Source: Paracoccaceae bacterium (GTDB taxonomy: Bacteria; Pseudomonadota; Alphaproteobacteria; Rhodobacterales; Rhodobacteraceae). From it: a stretch of 64,000 nt of DNA. The translations under genes and the position numbers were made by a program. The DNA lies in contig JAPPHA010000032.1 of assembly GCA_028874915.1 (NCBI GenBank), forward strand, positions 167,176 through 231,175. Direction: 5' to 3'. Under the pieces are notes generated by a model that was given only the letters and a program-made list of their open reading frames with translations, was not told where the DNA came from and searched no databases. This document shows, piece after piece, positions 27,655 through 36,844 of the stretch (positions within the stretch are counted from its first letter, which is position 1; each line of letters begins with the position of its first letter).

Positions 27655-28631
27655 TGAAAACTGACCCTCGGGTCAATGGCGCGGTAGAGGACGTCCGTCA
27701 GCAGGTTGACGATGATGACGAAGGAGGAAATGACCATGAACAGGCCCATCAGCAGCGGGAAGTCCCGTGCCGAGACCGCATCGAACATCAGGCGGCCGAG
27801 GCCCGGCCAGGCGAACACGGTCTCGGTGAGAACCGATCCGGCCAGCAGCCATTCGAGATTGAGTCCGAGAATGGTCACGATCGGCAGAAGCGTGTTGGGA
27901 ACCGCATGCCGAAATACGACGCGCCGGTCGGAGACCCCCTTCGCCCGGGCGGTAATGATGAAGTCCTCGGTCATCACCTGCTGCATCTTGACCCGCGTCA
28001 CCCGGAAGATCAGCGCCAACTGGAACGCGCTGTAGGTGATCACCGGCAGAACCAGATGGTGGGCCACATCCTTGACCAGCCCCCAGCCCGTCTGCGGATT
28101 GCGGATGTCGTACATCCCCTGGGCCGGGAACCAGCCGAGCTGGATTGAGAATACCGAGAGCATGATAAGACCGAGAAAAAACACGGGCATCGAGTAGCCG
28201 AGAATCGAAAGGATCACGGCAATCCGGTCGGCGATCGTGTCCTTTCGGGTTCCGGCATAGAGGCCGAGCAGGATGCCGGCAATGCTGCTGACCACGAAGG
28301 CGGTGCCCATGAGCAGCAGGCTCGCCGGCAACCGGCTCATGATGAGGTCGAACACGTCCTGCCGGTACCGGAGCGAAAACCCCAGATTCAACTGCAGGAC
28401 ATTGCCGAGATAGCTCAAGAACTGGACGTGGAGCGGACGGTCGAGACCGAATTCCGCCCGGGTCTGTTCGATCAGTTCCTCGCTGGCGAAACCCCCTTCT
28501 CCGATCAACAGGTGGATGGGGTCGCCAGGCGCCGAATGAATGAGGATGAAATTGATGGTCATGACGACAAAGATCAGCGGAACGGCCTGCAGGAGCCGGC
28601 CGGTCACATAGCCTCTCAATGTCCGGCCCAC
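27651..28631 (-). CDS. ABC transporter permease, DppB-type
   Basis: 326 residues. Typical N-terminus GYVTGRLLQAVPLIFVV, then LIHSAPGDPIHLL, the EAA loop ITARAKGVSDRRVVFRHAVPN and TVFAWPGLGRLMFDAV. Overlaps the DppC-type gene by 4 nt. Separated from the binding-protein gene by 258 nt containing a perfect 12-bp hairpin. Confidence 0.94.
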   Translation of the reverse strand: MGRTLRGYVTGRLLQAVPLIFVVMTINFILIHSAPGDPIHLLIGEGGFASEELIEQTRAEFGLDRPLHVQFLSYLGNVLQLNLGFSLRYRQDVFDLIMSRLPASLLLMGTAFVVSSIAGILLGLYAGTRKDTIADRIAVILSILGYSMPVFFLGLIMLSVFSIQLGWFPAQGMYDIRNPQTGWGLVKDVAHHLVLPVITYSAFQLALIFRVTRVKMQQVMTEDFIITARAKGVSDRRVVFRHAVPNTLLPIVTILGLNLEWLLAGSVLTETVFAWPGLGRLMFDAVSARDFPLLMGLFMVISSFVIIVNLLTDVLYRAIDPRVSFQ

Positions 28632-28757
28632 CGTCTAGGTCCCTCGTTCCGTTGCGGTCATTTGCTGTCGTCCGCCTTTCGCGACCGGAATTGCCCGGCC
28701 GACCATCGCGGGTCCGAAGCCCGGATCTCGTGCCCGAAGCCGGGAACCCGTCGTAAC

Positions 28758-28795
28758 GCGGGCGGCAGCCGGTCCCGATTGCCGCTGCCGCCCGC
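28758..28795 (-). promoter_or_regulatory. Strong hairpin between binding-protein and permease genes
   Basis: A perfect 12-bp inverted repeat (28758-28769 with 28784-28795; core GGGCGGCAGC / GCTGCCGCCC) closes a 14-nt loop in the 258-nt gap after the solute-binding protein gene. In ABC operons such hairpins commonly protect the upstream binding-protein message or partly terminate transcription so that more binding protein than permease is made; that role is inferred. Confidence 0.6.
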
Positions 28796-28889
28796 CGTCG
28801 TTTGCCACGCGCCGCCCGGAGAAGACGCCCACGCCGTCATGCCGGAAGGCACGCCCGTGTTCGCCCATGCGCCGGACCGGCAACGCGGT

Positions 28890-30536
28890 CTATTTCATGT
28901 AGGCCCCTTCGACACTTCCGTTGTATCCAATCGGGCCGGTGATCACATCGGCGAAGCTGGACCGGACCAGTTGCATGTTGGGCATCCCGAAGAGCGGATT
29001 GCCGGGCAGTTCGTCCATGAGGATTTCCTGGATCTGCCGCCAGACCTCGGCCCGTTCGGCGACATCCGTAATCGTCACCTCGATGTCCGTCAGTCGATCG
29101 TAGTCTTCGTTGACCCATCCCGCGGCATTGGCGAAGGCATTGCCGATCGTCGTCGACTTGTACCGGTGAACGACCGACAGCGTCGGGTCGGGAGACGTGG
29201 TGAACAGCTGGTGCGCCATGTCGAAATCGCGCTTGGTGAACACCTTCTCGATGAAAGACGGCCTGTCATAGGACTGGATCTCGATGCCGATACCGACTTC
29301 CGCGAGCTGGCTCCGGATGACCTCGGCAGCCCGGCCCTCGAACGCCCGGCCGAAGGCCCAGAACAGGCGCAGGTCGAAACGTTTACCGTCGGCATCCCGG
29401 GCAAACCCGGCAGCATCCAGCATTTCGTTGGCCTTTGCCGGGTCATGCGGATAGTCGTACTGCGGGAAATAGACCCATTTGACACCGCTATGGATGTGGG
29501 CATGGGCCGCCTTGCTGGCCCCGAACATTGCCGCTTCCGCAATGTCGTCCTTGTTCAGCGCATGCGCGATGGCCTGACGAACCGCCTTGTGCTGAAGATA
29601 CGGGTTGTCGTGGTTCATCAGCAGGTTTTCGTTGGTGCCCGTGGCCTCGTTCCCGTGTTCGATGATATCGAATCGTGGATCCGCCTGGTACTGCTTCACC
29701 CGCTCGTACGGCAGGATGTAGGAGTGGATCATGTCGATATCGCCATTCTCGAGCGCTGCCAGCCGTCCCGCTTCATCGGGAAGGAACTGGATCACCACCC
29801 GGTCGAGATGGGGCAGATCCGGCTTGAAATAGTTGTCATTGCGGACCAGCGCGATATGGCTGCCCCGGACCCATGCATCAAAGACGAAGGGGCCGGTCCC
29901 GACCCTGGGTTCGGTCAACTGCGGGTTGTCCTTGTCGACCTTTCCTTCCCAGACGTGCTTCGGCCGGATCAGCGTTCCGGAGTTGTAGTCCGCCAAAATC
30001 GTCAGGAGCGGCGCAAAGGGTTCCTTCAGCTTGATGATGACGGTGTGGTCACCGTCTGCGCTGAAGGATTCGACGCGCGGGCACCAGGTCTTGGCGCGAT
30101 TGTGCATCGCGCAGGTCAGTTCGCTGAACGTGAAGACCACGTCCGCGGCCGTGAACGGCGTGCCGTCATGCCAGGTGACGTCGTCGCGCAGGGTGAACGT
30201 GTAGGTCAAGCCGTCGGGAGAGATGTCCCAACTGGCCGCCAGTTCGGGATGCGGCGCAAACTCGAAGTCCAGCGTCATCAGGTTGTTGTATATGTTGGTC
30301 ATCGTCGTCAGCGCGCCGAAGTCCTTCCCGAACAGGTAGTCCAGCGTCGCCGGCTCGTTTTCGATCACCTTGATGAAGGTGCCGCCCTTCTGTTGGGCGA
30401 GCGCCGGCGAGACCGCCAGCCCGCTGCCCAGAACGGCAGCCGCGGCCACCGATACCGCAAGCGCGGTCCTCCGCGTCCCGGCAAAGATCATGTTGCTGGT
30501 GGCGGTCCGTCCCGCACGGTTGTCACTGTGATTCAT
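28890..30536 (-). CDS. ABC transporter solute-binding protein, family 5
   Basis: 548 residues, SBP_bac_5 family. Sec-type signal peptide: basic TRRTALAV followed by an Ala-rich core, cleavage probably after ALA near residue 47. Landmarks: YTFTLRDDVTWHDGTPFTAADVVFTF, VRQAIAHALNKDDIAEA and DFDMAHQLFTTSPDP. Periplasmic receptor for the operon's importer. The ATG begins 1 nt after the dipeptidase-like gene stop, with GGGGGG as part of its SD, so the two are coupled. Ligand unknown. Confidence 0.94.
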   Translation of the reverse strand: MNHSDNRAGRTATSNMIFAGTRRTALAVSVAAAAVLGSGLAVSPALAQQKGGTFIKVIENEPATLDYLFGKDFGALTTMTNIYNNLMTLDFEFAPHPELAASWDISPDGLTYTFTLRDDVTWHDGTPFTAADVVFTFSELTCAMHNRAKTWCPRVESFSADGDHTVIIKLKEPFAPLLTILADYNSGTLIRPKHVWEGKVDKDNPQLTEPRVGTGPFVFDAWVRGSHIALVRNDNYFKPDLPHLDRVVIQFLPDEAGRLAALENGDIDMIHSYILPYERVKQYQADPRFDIIEHGNEATGTNENLLMNHDNPYLQHKAVRQAIAHALNKDDIAEAAMFGASKAAHAHIHSGVKWVYFPQYDYPHDPAKANEMLDAAGFARDADGKRFDLRLFWAFGRAFEGRAAEVIRSQLAEVGIGIEIQSYDRPSFIEKVFTKRDFDMAHQLFTTSPDPTLSVVHRYKSTTIGNAFANAAGWVNEDYDRLTDIEVTITDVAERAEVWRQIQEILMDELPGNPLFGMPNMQLVRSSFADVITGPIGYNGSVEGAYMK

Positions 30537-30537
30537 G

Positions 30538-31635
30538 TTACCCCCCTTGACCTAGGACGCGCAGCCAGTTCTCGCCAAGTATCTTGGCCACGCTTTCATC
30601 GTCGTAGCCGCGGGCGACAAGCCCGCGGGTCAGGTCCGGAAGCTGGGAATGATTCTCCAGCCCCTTGGCGTACGGAACCGTGTCTCGTTCTTCGATCGTG
30701 CCGAGCATGTCCGGGCGCTTGACACGCCAGTAGGCCCAGCCGGCACCGACGGTCGGCGGCGCCTTTTTCATGGATGTCGTTGTTGCCGTGCCGTGCCCCG
30801 GCAACATTTCACCGAGTTCGACCCGGGCGATGGAATCGGTGTAGTCACCTCCGAATCCCACATGGTCGATACCGACGAGATCGACCACGTAATCGATGTG
30901 GTCGAGCACCCCGTCGAGGCTGGCGGCGTAGAGATCATTGTTCACCATCCGGGGAAGCCCGGTGATTCCCATGACGCCGCCGGTCTCGGCCATGGCGATG
31001 ATCTGTTCGTCGGTCTTGTTGCGCGACGTGTCGCTGATCGCCCGGACATTGGAATGGGTGAACAGGCAGGGCTGCGTCGACTCGCGGATGGCGTCCATCG
31101 TGGTGGCATCACCGGAATGGGCGAGATCGACGAGGATTCCGAGGCGGTTCATTTCCCGAACGACGTCAACCCCGAAATAACTCAGCCCGCGGATTTCGCG
31201 GGTCCGTTCGCCGCAGCCGTCACCCAGCATGTTGCTCTCGGAATAGGTCAGCCCCATCACGCGGTAGCCGAGCTGCTTCATCAAGGTCAGATAGGCATAG
31301 TCTCCGTCAAGGCAGGCCGCATCCTGGGTGGCGAAGAGGATTCCCAACTTGCCGTCCCTCTTGGCCCGACGCATCTCCTCGACAGTGCGGACATGGGCCG
31401 CCACATCCGCATGCGCTTCGATGAAGCGCAAGACGTTGGCGACAGCCCTCACGGTCTCTGCCATGCCGGCATTGCCGCCGACCGTGACCCACGCGACATC
31501 GACGCCACCATTCCGGGCCTGATTGAACCAGCGTTCCTTGGACGCGACATGAAAGAGAGCCGTCGAGTCGACGATCAGACACTCGTCGTGAAGCCGTTTC
31601 GCTCGCTCTTCCTGGTTTTCGGACAGGTCAAACAT
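30538..31635 (-). CDS. M19 (renal dipeptidase) family protein with incomplete metal site
   Basis: 365 residues; first gene of the eight-gene operon, AGAGGA 8 nt before the ATG. The TIM-barrel fold is supported by LGILVDLAHSGDATTMDAI, LFTHSNVRAISDTSRN and GIDHVGFGGDYTDS. In characterised members a HxD pair, a bridging Glu and two His bind two zinc ions. Here the HxD site reads D23-S-T-A-L, so both ligands are absent. The bridging Glu position reads ATQD with Gln104. The later His173 (DLAH) and His194 (THSN) remain. It could be a one-metal or non-peptidase amidohydrolase. Cytoplasmic: no signal peptide. Confidence 0.85.
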   Translation of the reverse strand: MFDLSENQEERAKRLHDECLIVDSTALFHVASKERWFNQARNGGVDVAWVTVGGNAGMAETVRAVANVLRFIEAHADVAAHVRTVEEMRRAKRDGKLGILFATQDAACLDGDYAYLTLMKQLGYRVMGLTYSESNMLGDGCGERTREIRGLSYFGVDVVREMNRLGILVDLAHSGDATTMDAIRESTQPCLFTHSNVRAISDTSRNKTDEQIIAMAETGGVMGITGLPRMVNNDLYAASLDGVLDHIDYVVDLVGIDHVGFGGDYTDSIARVELGEMLPGHGTATTTSMKKAPPTVGAGWAYWRVKRPDMLGTIEERDTVPYAKGLENHSQLPDLTRGLVARGYDDESVAKILGENWLRVLGQGG

Positions 31636-32032
31636 CTACAGAATCCTCTGCGACTATCGTTCGGGAATGGAATTCGGAGGATGGAATGGCGCCCACGGTC
31701 GGAACGACGTCCGGAAAATGGCGGAATGAACGCGGGAATCACGATGCCGGACATCCACTCAAGGCACAGCGAAACCCGATCCCCGCGAGGGCAGAAAACG
31801 ATTTCACGCCTATGATCAACACGCCGATGGCTCGTTCATTTTTCATCCAACAGGAATCGATCCTAAAGTTACTGAACCGGTTTAACAAGCGCGACCGACG
31901 GCAGGACAAGTTTCGAAATCCGGCACCAGCGATTGGTGAACACCGGGGGGTGACCGAAAGGGATTCTGTTCGAGGCCAGGTGCCGGCCGCTCTCGTCGGG
32001 CTTCATGTCGACCGGACAGTCTTCCGTCCCGT
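31636..32032. other. Promoter region of the eight-gene operon
   Basis: 397 bp between pyruvate kinase and the operon, all minus strand. It must carry the operon promoter. One AACCGGTT palindrome (31875-31882) flanked by A/T resembles the CG-centred core of LacI-family operators, but an 8-bp palindrome is weak evidence. No gene. Confidence 0.4.
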
Positions 32033-33478
32033 TCAGCCCTCGTCGCCTTTGAGGATCCGGCGTTCATCGGCCGGAGCAACGCGCAGGATGTTTGTCGATC
32101 CCGTTGTGTTGAAGGGGATTCCGGCGGTCACGACGATCCGGTCCTCGCTGTCAGCGAAACCCCCGTCCCGGGCGGCCCGCGCGGCGTTCACCACAGCCTG
32201 CTTGAAACGGTAAAGCACGTCGGTCAACACACAGTGAAGCCCCCAGACGATACCGAGGCGCCGGGCCGTCGACTTGAGCGGCGTCAGGGCAATGATCGGG
32301 ACCTTCGGCCGTTCCCGCGCCGCGAGGGCCGCGGTGGTTCCCGAATGGGTGAAGCAGCAGATCACCTTGATGTCCGTCGTCTCCGCAACCCGCCGGGCCG
32401 CGACCGTGATGGCATCCGCCACCGTGCTTCGCTCGGCTGACCGGGAGGCCTCGATCACCTGTCGGTAAATCGCGTCCCGTTCCACTTCAATGGCCACATC
32501 ATTCATCATCTTCACGGCCTCGACCGGATGGTCACCCGTCGCCGACTCGGCGGACAGCATGACTGCATCGGCGCCTTCATAGATGGCCGTAGCCACGTCC
32601 GAGACCTCGGCTCGGGTCGGAACCGGCGCGGCTGTCATGCTCTCCAGCATCTGGGTCGCGACCACCACCGGCTTTCCGGCGTTGCGGGACGCCCGGACCA
32701 GCCGTTTCTGGATCGGCGGAACGTTTTGCACCGGCAGTTCAACACCGAGATCCCCCCGTGCCACCATGATACCGTCGGCATTTGCGAGGATTCCGTCGAA
32801 CACGTCGACAGCCGCCGGTTTCTCGATCTTGGCCATGATGGCAGCCCGGCCCGCCACGAGTTCCCTGGCCTCGTCGAGGTCCTCCGGGCGCTGGACGAAG
32901 GAGAGCGCCAGCCAGTCGACGCCAATCGAACAGGCGAATTCGAGATCGTGCCGGTCCTTTTCCGAGAGGGCGCGGACCGGCAGGACTGCGTCGGGTACAT
33001 GAACGCCCTTCCGGTCGGAAATCAAGCCGCCGACCTCGACCCGGCAGTTGGCGAAGTCCGCGGAGCAGGCGTCGACCCGAAGACGGATCTGGCCATCATT
33101 CACCAGCAGCCTGGAGCCCGGCGACAGGGCCGCAAAGATCTCCGGGTGCGGCAGGCAGACTCGCGATCCGGTGCCGGCCGCTGGATCGAGATCGAACCGG
33201 AAGACGTCGCCGGAGGCCAGTTCCTCCTGTCCGTCGGCAAAATGCCCGCAGCGAAGTTTCGGCCCCTGCAGATCCGCCAGGATGCAGATCGGCCGACAGG
33301 TTTCGGCCTCGACCTCGCGTACCCGTTGGTGACGGGCCGCGATTTCAGCGTGGCTGCCATGGCTCATGTTGAGCCGAAAGACGTCAGCGCCGGCCCGGAA
33401 CATGGCAGCGATGATGTCCCCGGAATCCGATGCCGGGCCCAAAGTCGCCACGATCTTGACGTTCCGGTGCCTCCGCAC
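32033..33478 (-). CDS. pyk: Pyruvate kinase
   Basis: 481 residues, full length. It converts phosphoenolpyruvate and ADP to pyruvate and ATP. NVKIVATLGPASDS at the start, RLNMSHGSHAEIAARH for the barrel start, IMAKIEKPAAVD with the catalytic Lys, and MVARGDLGVELP with the metal-binding region. The C-terminal domain ends TTGSTNILRV. Divergent from the sulfatase gene at 33704. No pathway neighbour. Confidence 0.97.
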   Translation of the reverse strand: MRRHRNVKIVATLGPASDSGDIIAAMFRAGADVFRLNMSHGSHAEIAARHQRVREVEAETCRPICILADLQGPKLRCGHFADGQEELASGDVFRFDLDPAAGTGSRVCLPHPEIFAALSPGSRLLVNDGQIRLRVDACSADFANCRVEVGGLISDRKGVHVPDAVLPVRALSEKDRHDLEFACSIGVDWLALSFVQRPEDLDEARELVAGRAAIMAKIEKPAAVDVFDGILANADGIMVARGDLGVELPVQNVPPIQKRLVRASRNAGKPVVVATQMLESMTAAPVPTRAEVSDVATAIYEGADAVMLSAESATGDHPVEAVKMMNDVAIEVERDAIYRQVIEASRSAERSTVADAITVAARRVAETTDIKVICCFTHSGTTAALAARERPKVPIIALTPLKSTARRLGIVWGLHCVLTDVLYRFKQAVVNAARAARDGGFADSEDRIVVTAGIPFNTTGSTNILRVAPADERRILKGDEG

Positions 33479-33703
33479 GGTTTCCTCCCCGACCTGTCCG
33501 CGTCTCCGTCTCGAAGGATTCCGGACGGCGGGCCAGCCGGCCCGACGGCAGGTCCTGCCTATACGAGCCCCGCCCGGATGTCACCTGACGCACGGATGTC
33601 CGCCCGGCGTCGCCGATGGGCGAAACGGGTTTGGCGCTTGAAATCCCCTCCCCGCTCGGATCTGAGGCGACCCGGACACCCTGCATGAAACGGATGGTCG
33701 ACG

Positions 33704-35152
33704 ATGAACCCGCCCAACATCATCCTCGTGATGTCGGACAACCAGCAGGCCGCAATGCTTGGGTGTTACGGCAATCCCGAGATCCACAGCCCCAATCTCG
33801 ATCGCCTGGCCCAAACGGGTCTTCGGTTCGACCGGGCCTACTGTCCGAACGCCTTCTGTTCGCCCTGTCGGGCCTCGGCACTGACCGGCATGCTGCCCTC
33901 AGGCCACGGGATCCACTCCTGGATCGACGACCGGAACCGGGCCGACTGGCCCCGAGGCTGGCATGCGCTTGACGGGATCGACACTCTGCCGGAAGCCCTG
34001 AAACGCCTCGGCTACCGGACCGGGATCTTCGGAAAGTACCACCTCGGTGAAACGGCAAGCGCCGGTGCCGGCTGGGACGACTGGGTAACCATGGAGGACG
34101 GCCATGTGCGTTCCTTCTACCGGAACCGGATCCACGACAACGGACACAGCTTTGACCAGCCGGAGGACCGGCATGCGGTGGATGTCTTCGCTGACCGGGC
34201 ACTCGAATTCATCGGCAGCAGCCGACACCCGTACTTTGCCTTCGTTCCCTTCCCCGCGCCTTACGGGCACTGGCCGGCAACCCGGGACGGCATCCGCAAC
34301 TGCTGGTCCGGACATTACGACGAGTGCCCGGTCGCGAGCATTCCGCGATCCGGCCTGTCATCGGAGGCGGTCGCCCATTACGATGCGATACGGACGGCGA
34401 GCGGCGGCGGACTCGACTTCTCGATGCTGATGCGGGCGCCGAATGACCTCCCGACGCTCAGGAACTATTTCAGTCAGATCAGCCTGGTCGACGAGGCCGT
34501 CGGGCGGATTGCCCGGGCGGCGCCGGACGCGTTGATCCTCTTTGCGGCTGATCACGGTCTGTCGCTCGGACAGCATGGATTCTGAGGTCACGGCGCGGCG
34601 ACCTTTCCTTCGAACCTGCATCGTGCCGCCCACTCGATTCCCCTGATCGCGAATCGCGCCGGTCAGGTTCCGGCCGGCCGGATCCGGACCCTGGTTTCCG
34701 GCATGGATCTCTACGCGACGATTCTCGACTATGCCGGGGGACAACCCGACCAAGACCGTCCGAGCCGGTCGTTCGCCGCGTTGCTGCGCGGCGAAACCCC
34801 CGCCGACTGGGGGCCGGACGAGGTCTTCTCGGAACAGGAGGAGACCCGGGTCATTCGCACGCCGGAATGGGCCTTCTTTCGGCGCTTTCGGACAGGCCGC
34901 GCGCCCGAATTGCCAGACGCACTCTTCAACGTCGCGGACGACCCCGACGAGACCGTCAACCTGGCCGGAGACACGGGCCATGCGGCTGTCGCCGCCGGTC
35001 TTTCCGCCCGGATCGACGCCTTCTTCGACCGCCATTCCCGCGGTGAAGCCGATCTCTGGTGCGGCGGGCGTCCTATCCAGAACTCCATGATAACGAGCTT
35101 CTGGCGCCGGGTCTGGGGAGAGGACTGGACACCGGTCTACGCCTACCGCTGA
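33704..35152 (+). pseudogene. Type I sulfatase gene interrupted by one in-frame TGA
   Basis: The frame encodes a sulfatase/phosphonate-monoester-hydrolase-like protein of 482 codons but is broken by TGA at 34583-34585 (codon 294). Before it: PNIILVMSDNQ, the formylglycine motif C52-S-P-C-R56 and FAADHGLSLGQHGF. After it the same frame continues GHGAATFPSNLHRAAHSIPL to a normal C-terminus ending WTPVYAYR. In relatives the position is usually Trp (HGFWGHG-like), so TGG to TGA is the simplest cause. No SECIS-like reason was seen and TGA is a normal stop elsewhere in the window. Sulfatases hydrolyse sulfate esters. Truncated product, readthrough or sequencing error all remain possible. Confidence 0.85.
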
Positions 35153-35989
35153 GGCAGGTCGACCGTTTTCCGATTGCGCCAACCGCGGTTCCGCCAGCCA
35201 GTCGGGCGCCAAGACAGGCAAGCATCGTCGCCAACTCCCGCGAAACGGCAAGACGACATCAAAGCACCTTTTCTCGTCCGCGACGCGGGCACGCTGGCCC
35301 GAACAGACCCGCCTGGACATCCACCAAGCAGTGCTTCCCGAAGCCGATCGTCCTTTCAACGCTCCCGGTTTCTCGCGTGGCAGGATCAGTCAGGCTGCGC
35401 GGGTTTCGATTTCCAACGGTTCAACTGCTCGGCCAACGCCGTCGCGATCAACGAGTTCGGCATCGAACAGCCGAAGATGGTCTGCCCGTAGTGTAGCGCC
35501 TTTGAGGGGCAGATCGTACTCAACCATAGCCGCAGGAGTGAGATACGCCGCCTCACGAGCAAGGTTGGGGTTTTTACCCGAAGGGACGCAGCTGTGGTCG
35601 TCGAGGGGAAGGACGACATTCCGAAACCGGATCTCGTGTCTCGACTCCAGACAGGAAACAGGCTGTCGGGTGCGACTTGCTTCCAGATTGAAGCCAACCC
35701 GAGCGACGTCTTCAAAACGGCACATTCACGGCTTTTCAGAAATTCCGCCCGGCACAAGTGTCCGCACGAACGGGCAGCCAGGACTCTTCAACTGCCCTGA
35801 AGACGTCATCAGGAAGTGTCGCATGGGGCGGTGCTCACCCGAACTGTCGTGGATTCCTCACCCGGGCGCTCGACGTCCGCGTCGGGGTATGCACTATGGG
35901 CCGGCAAAATGCCTTCCCATGGTTGGCCGGTCCTTGGTGAATCCGCGTTGGACAGGCCGGCCGCGACAATCACGCAGGAGAGAGCTGTC
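35153..35989. other. Gene-free stretch upstream of the BASS transporter
   Basis: 837 bp without a recognisable protein on either strand. Its right part holds copy 2 of a ~100-bp dispersed repeat (35753-35851). A minus-strand open frame at 35390-35725 has protein-like composition but matches nothing known to me. Confidence 0.45.
35753..35851 (+). repeat. Dispersed ~100-bp repeat, copy 2
   Basis: Counterpart of 4713-4813, same strand, about 70 percent identity by eye, with the best block gcatggggcggt followed by aactgtcgtgg. It lies 140 nt upstream of a plus-strand transporter gene. Confidence 0.5.
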
Positions 35990-36844
35990 ATGGGATTCGT
36001 TGTCGACATCGTGCTTCCGCTTGCACTCGCCTTCATCATGCTTGCGCTCGGGCTCGGGCTCACTTTCGACGATTTCACACGCGTGGCACGCCGGCCGCGA
36101 GACTTCGCGGTGGGCGCGCTGTCGCAGGTCATCCTGCTGCCGGCTGTCGCCTTCCTCCTCGCCAATCTCTGGCCGATGGCGCCCGAACTCGCACTCGGTC
36201 TTATGATCATCGCTGCGGCGCCGGGAGGCGTAACCTCGAACATCCTGACGGCGTTTTCGCGCGGTGATGTTGCGCTGTCGATCTCGCTGACCGCGGTGAT
36301 CAGCCTGCTGAGCGTGGTCACAATCCCGCTCATTGTGGTCTTCTCCTATGGCTGGTTCATCGGAGAACAGGCGGGCAAGGAAATTTCAGTCGCCGGGTCG
36401 GCGATCGGCGTTTTCCTGATCGTCGCCGTCCCGGTGCTGATCGGACTCCTGATCCGGCGCTTTGCCGAGGGCTTCGCGCTTCGGGCCGAGCCGGCATCTC
36501 GCAAGTTGTCTGCGGTGCTGTTCGTCCTCGTACTCGTTGGTGCAATCGTTCAGGAGCGCGCCAACATCGTCTCTTATTTCGTACAGGCCGGTCCGGTCAC
36601 GCTCGTCCTCAATGTTGCCATGATGGCGATCGCCTGGCTGCTGGCCCGAATGTTTGCCAGTGGTCCGACCCAGCGCATCGCGATCGCAATGGAGTGTGGT
36701 TTACAGAATGGAACGCTCGCCATCACCGTTGCAGTGCTCCTGTTCGGCGGCGGGCTCGCGGTGGTGCCCGCTGCGACATACAGCCTGATCATGTTCGCTA
36801 CCGCATTGATCTATGTCGCGATTCTGCGGCGCGGGACGGCCTGA
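35990..36844 (+). CDS. Bile acid:sodium symporter family (BASS) transporter
   Basis: 284 residues with about nine to ten hydrophobic segments. FIMLALGLGLTFDDFTRVARRPRDFAVG and AAPGGVTSNILTAFSRGDVALSISLT (crossover motif with Asn and Thr) plus MECGLQNGTLAI identify the SBF family. These inner-membrane symporters move organic anions with sodium. The ATG at 35990 has GCAGGAGAGAG 5 nt upstream; an open extension upstream is not membrane-like. Isolated in a gene-poor region; substrate unknown. Confidence 0.93.
   Translation: MGFVVDIVLPLALAFIMLALGLGLTFDDFTRVARRPRDFAVGALSQVILLPAVAFLLANLWPMAPELALGLMIIAAAPGGVTSNILTAFSRGDVALSISLTAVISLLSVVTIPLIVVFSYGWFIGEQAGKEISVAGSAIGVFLIVAVPVLIGLLIRRFAEGFALRAEPASRKLSAVLFVLVLVGAIVQERANIVSYFVQAGPVTLVLNVAMMAIAWLLARMFASGPTQRIAIAMECGLQNGTLAITVAVLLFGGGLAVVPAATYSLIMFATALIYVAILRRGTA

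Noticed and set aside
28428-30722. A 764-codon plus-strand open frame
   Set aside because: It is antisense to the solute-binding protein and permease genes; its composition (Arg/Asp/Gly-rich, no family) is what the complement of GC-rich genes gives.
31875-31882. AACCGGTT palindrome as a LacI-family operator
   Set aside because: Only 8 bp, expected about once by chance in a window of this size, and no LacI-type regulator gene is nearby; kept only as a note in the intergenic entry.
34583-34585. TGA in the sulfatase read as selenocysteine or as Trp by an altered code
   Set aside because: The family has Trp there, not Cys or Sec, and no SECIS-like context was seen. Many clear genes here (cspA, greA, mobA, mobB) end in TGA, so a genome-wide TGA=Trp code is excluded.
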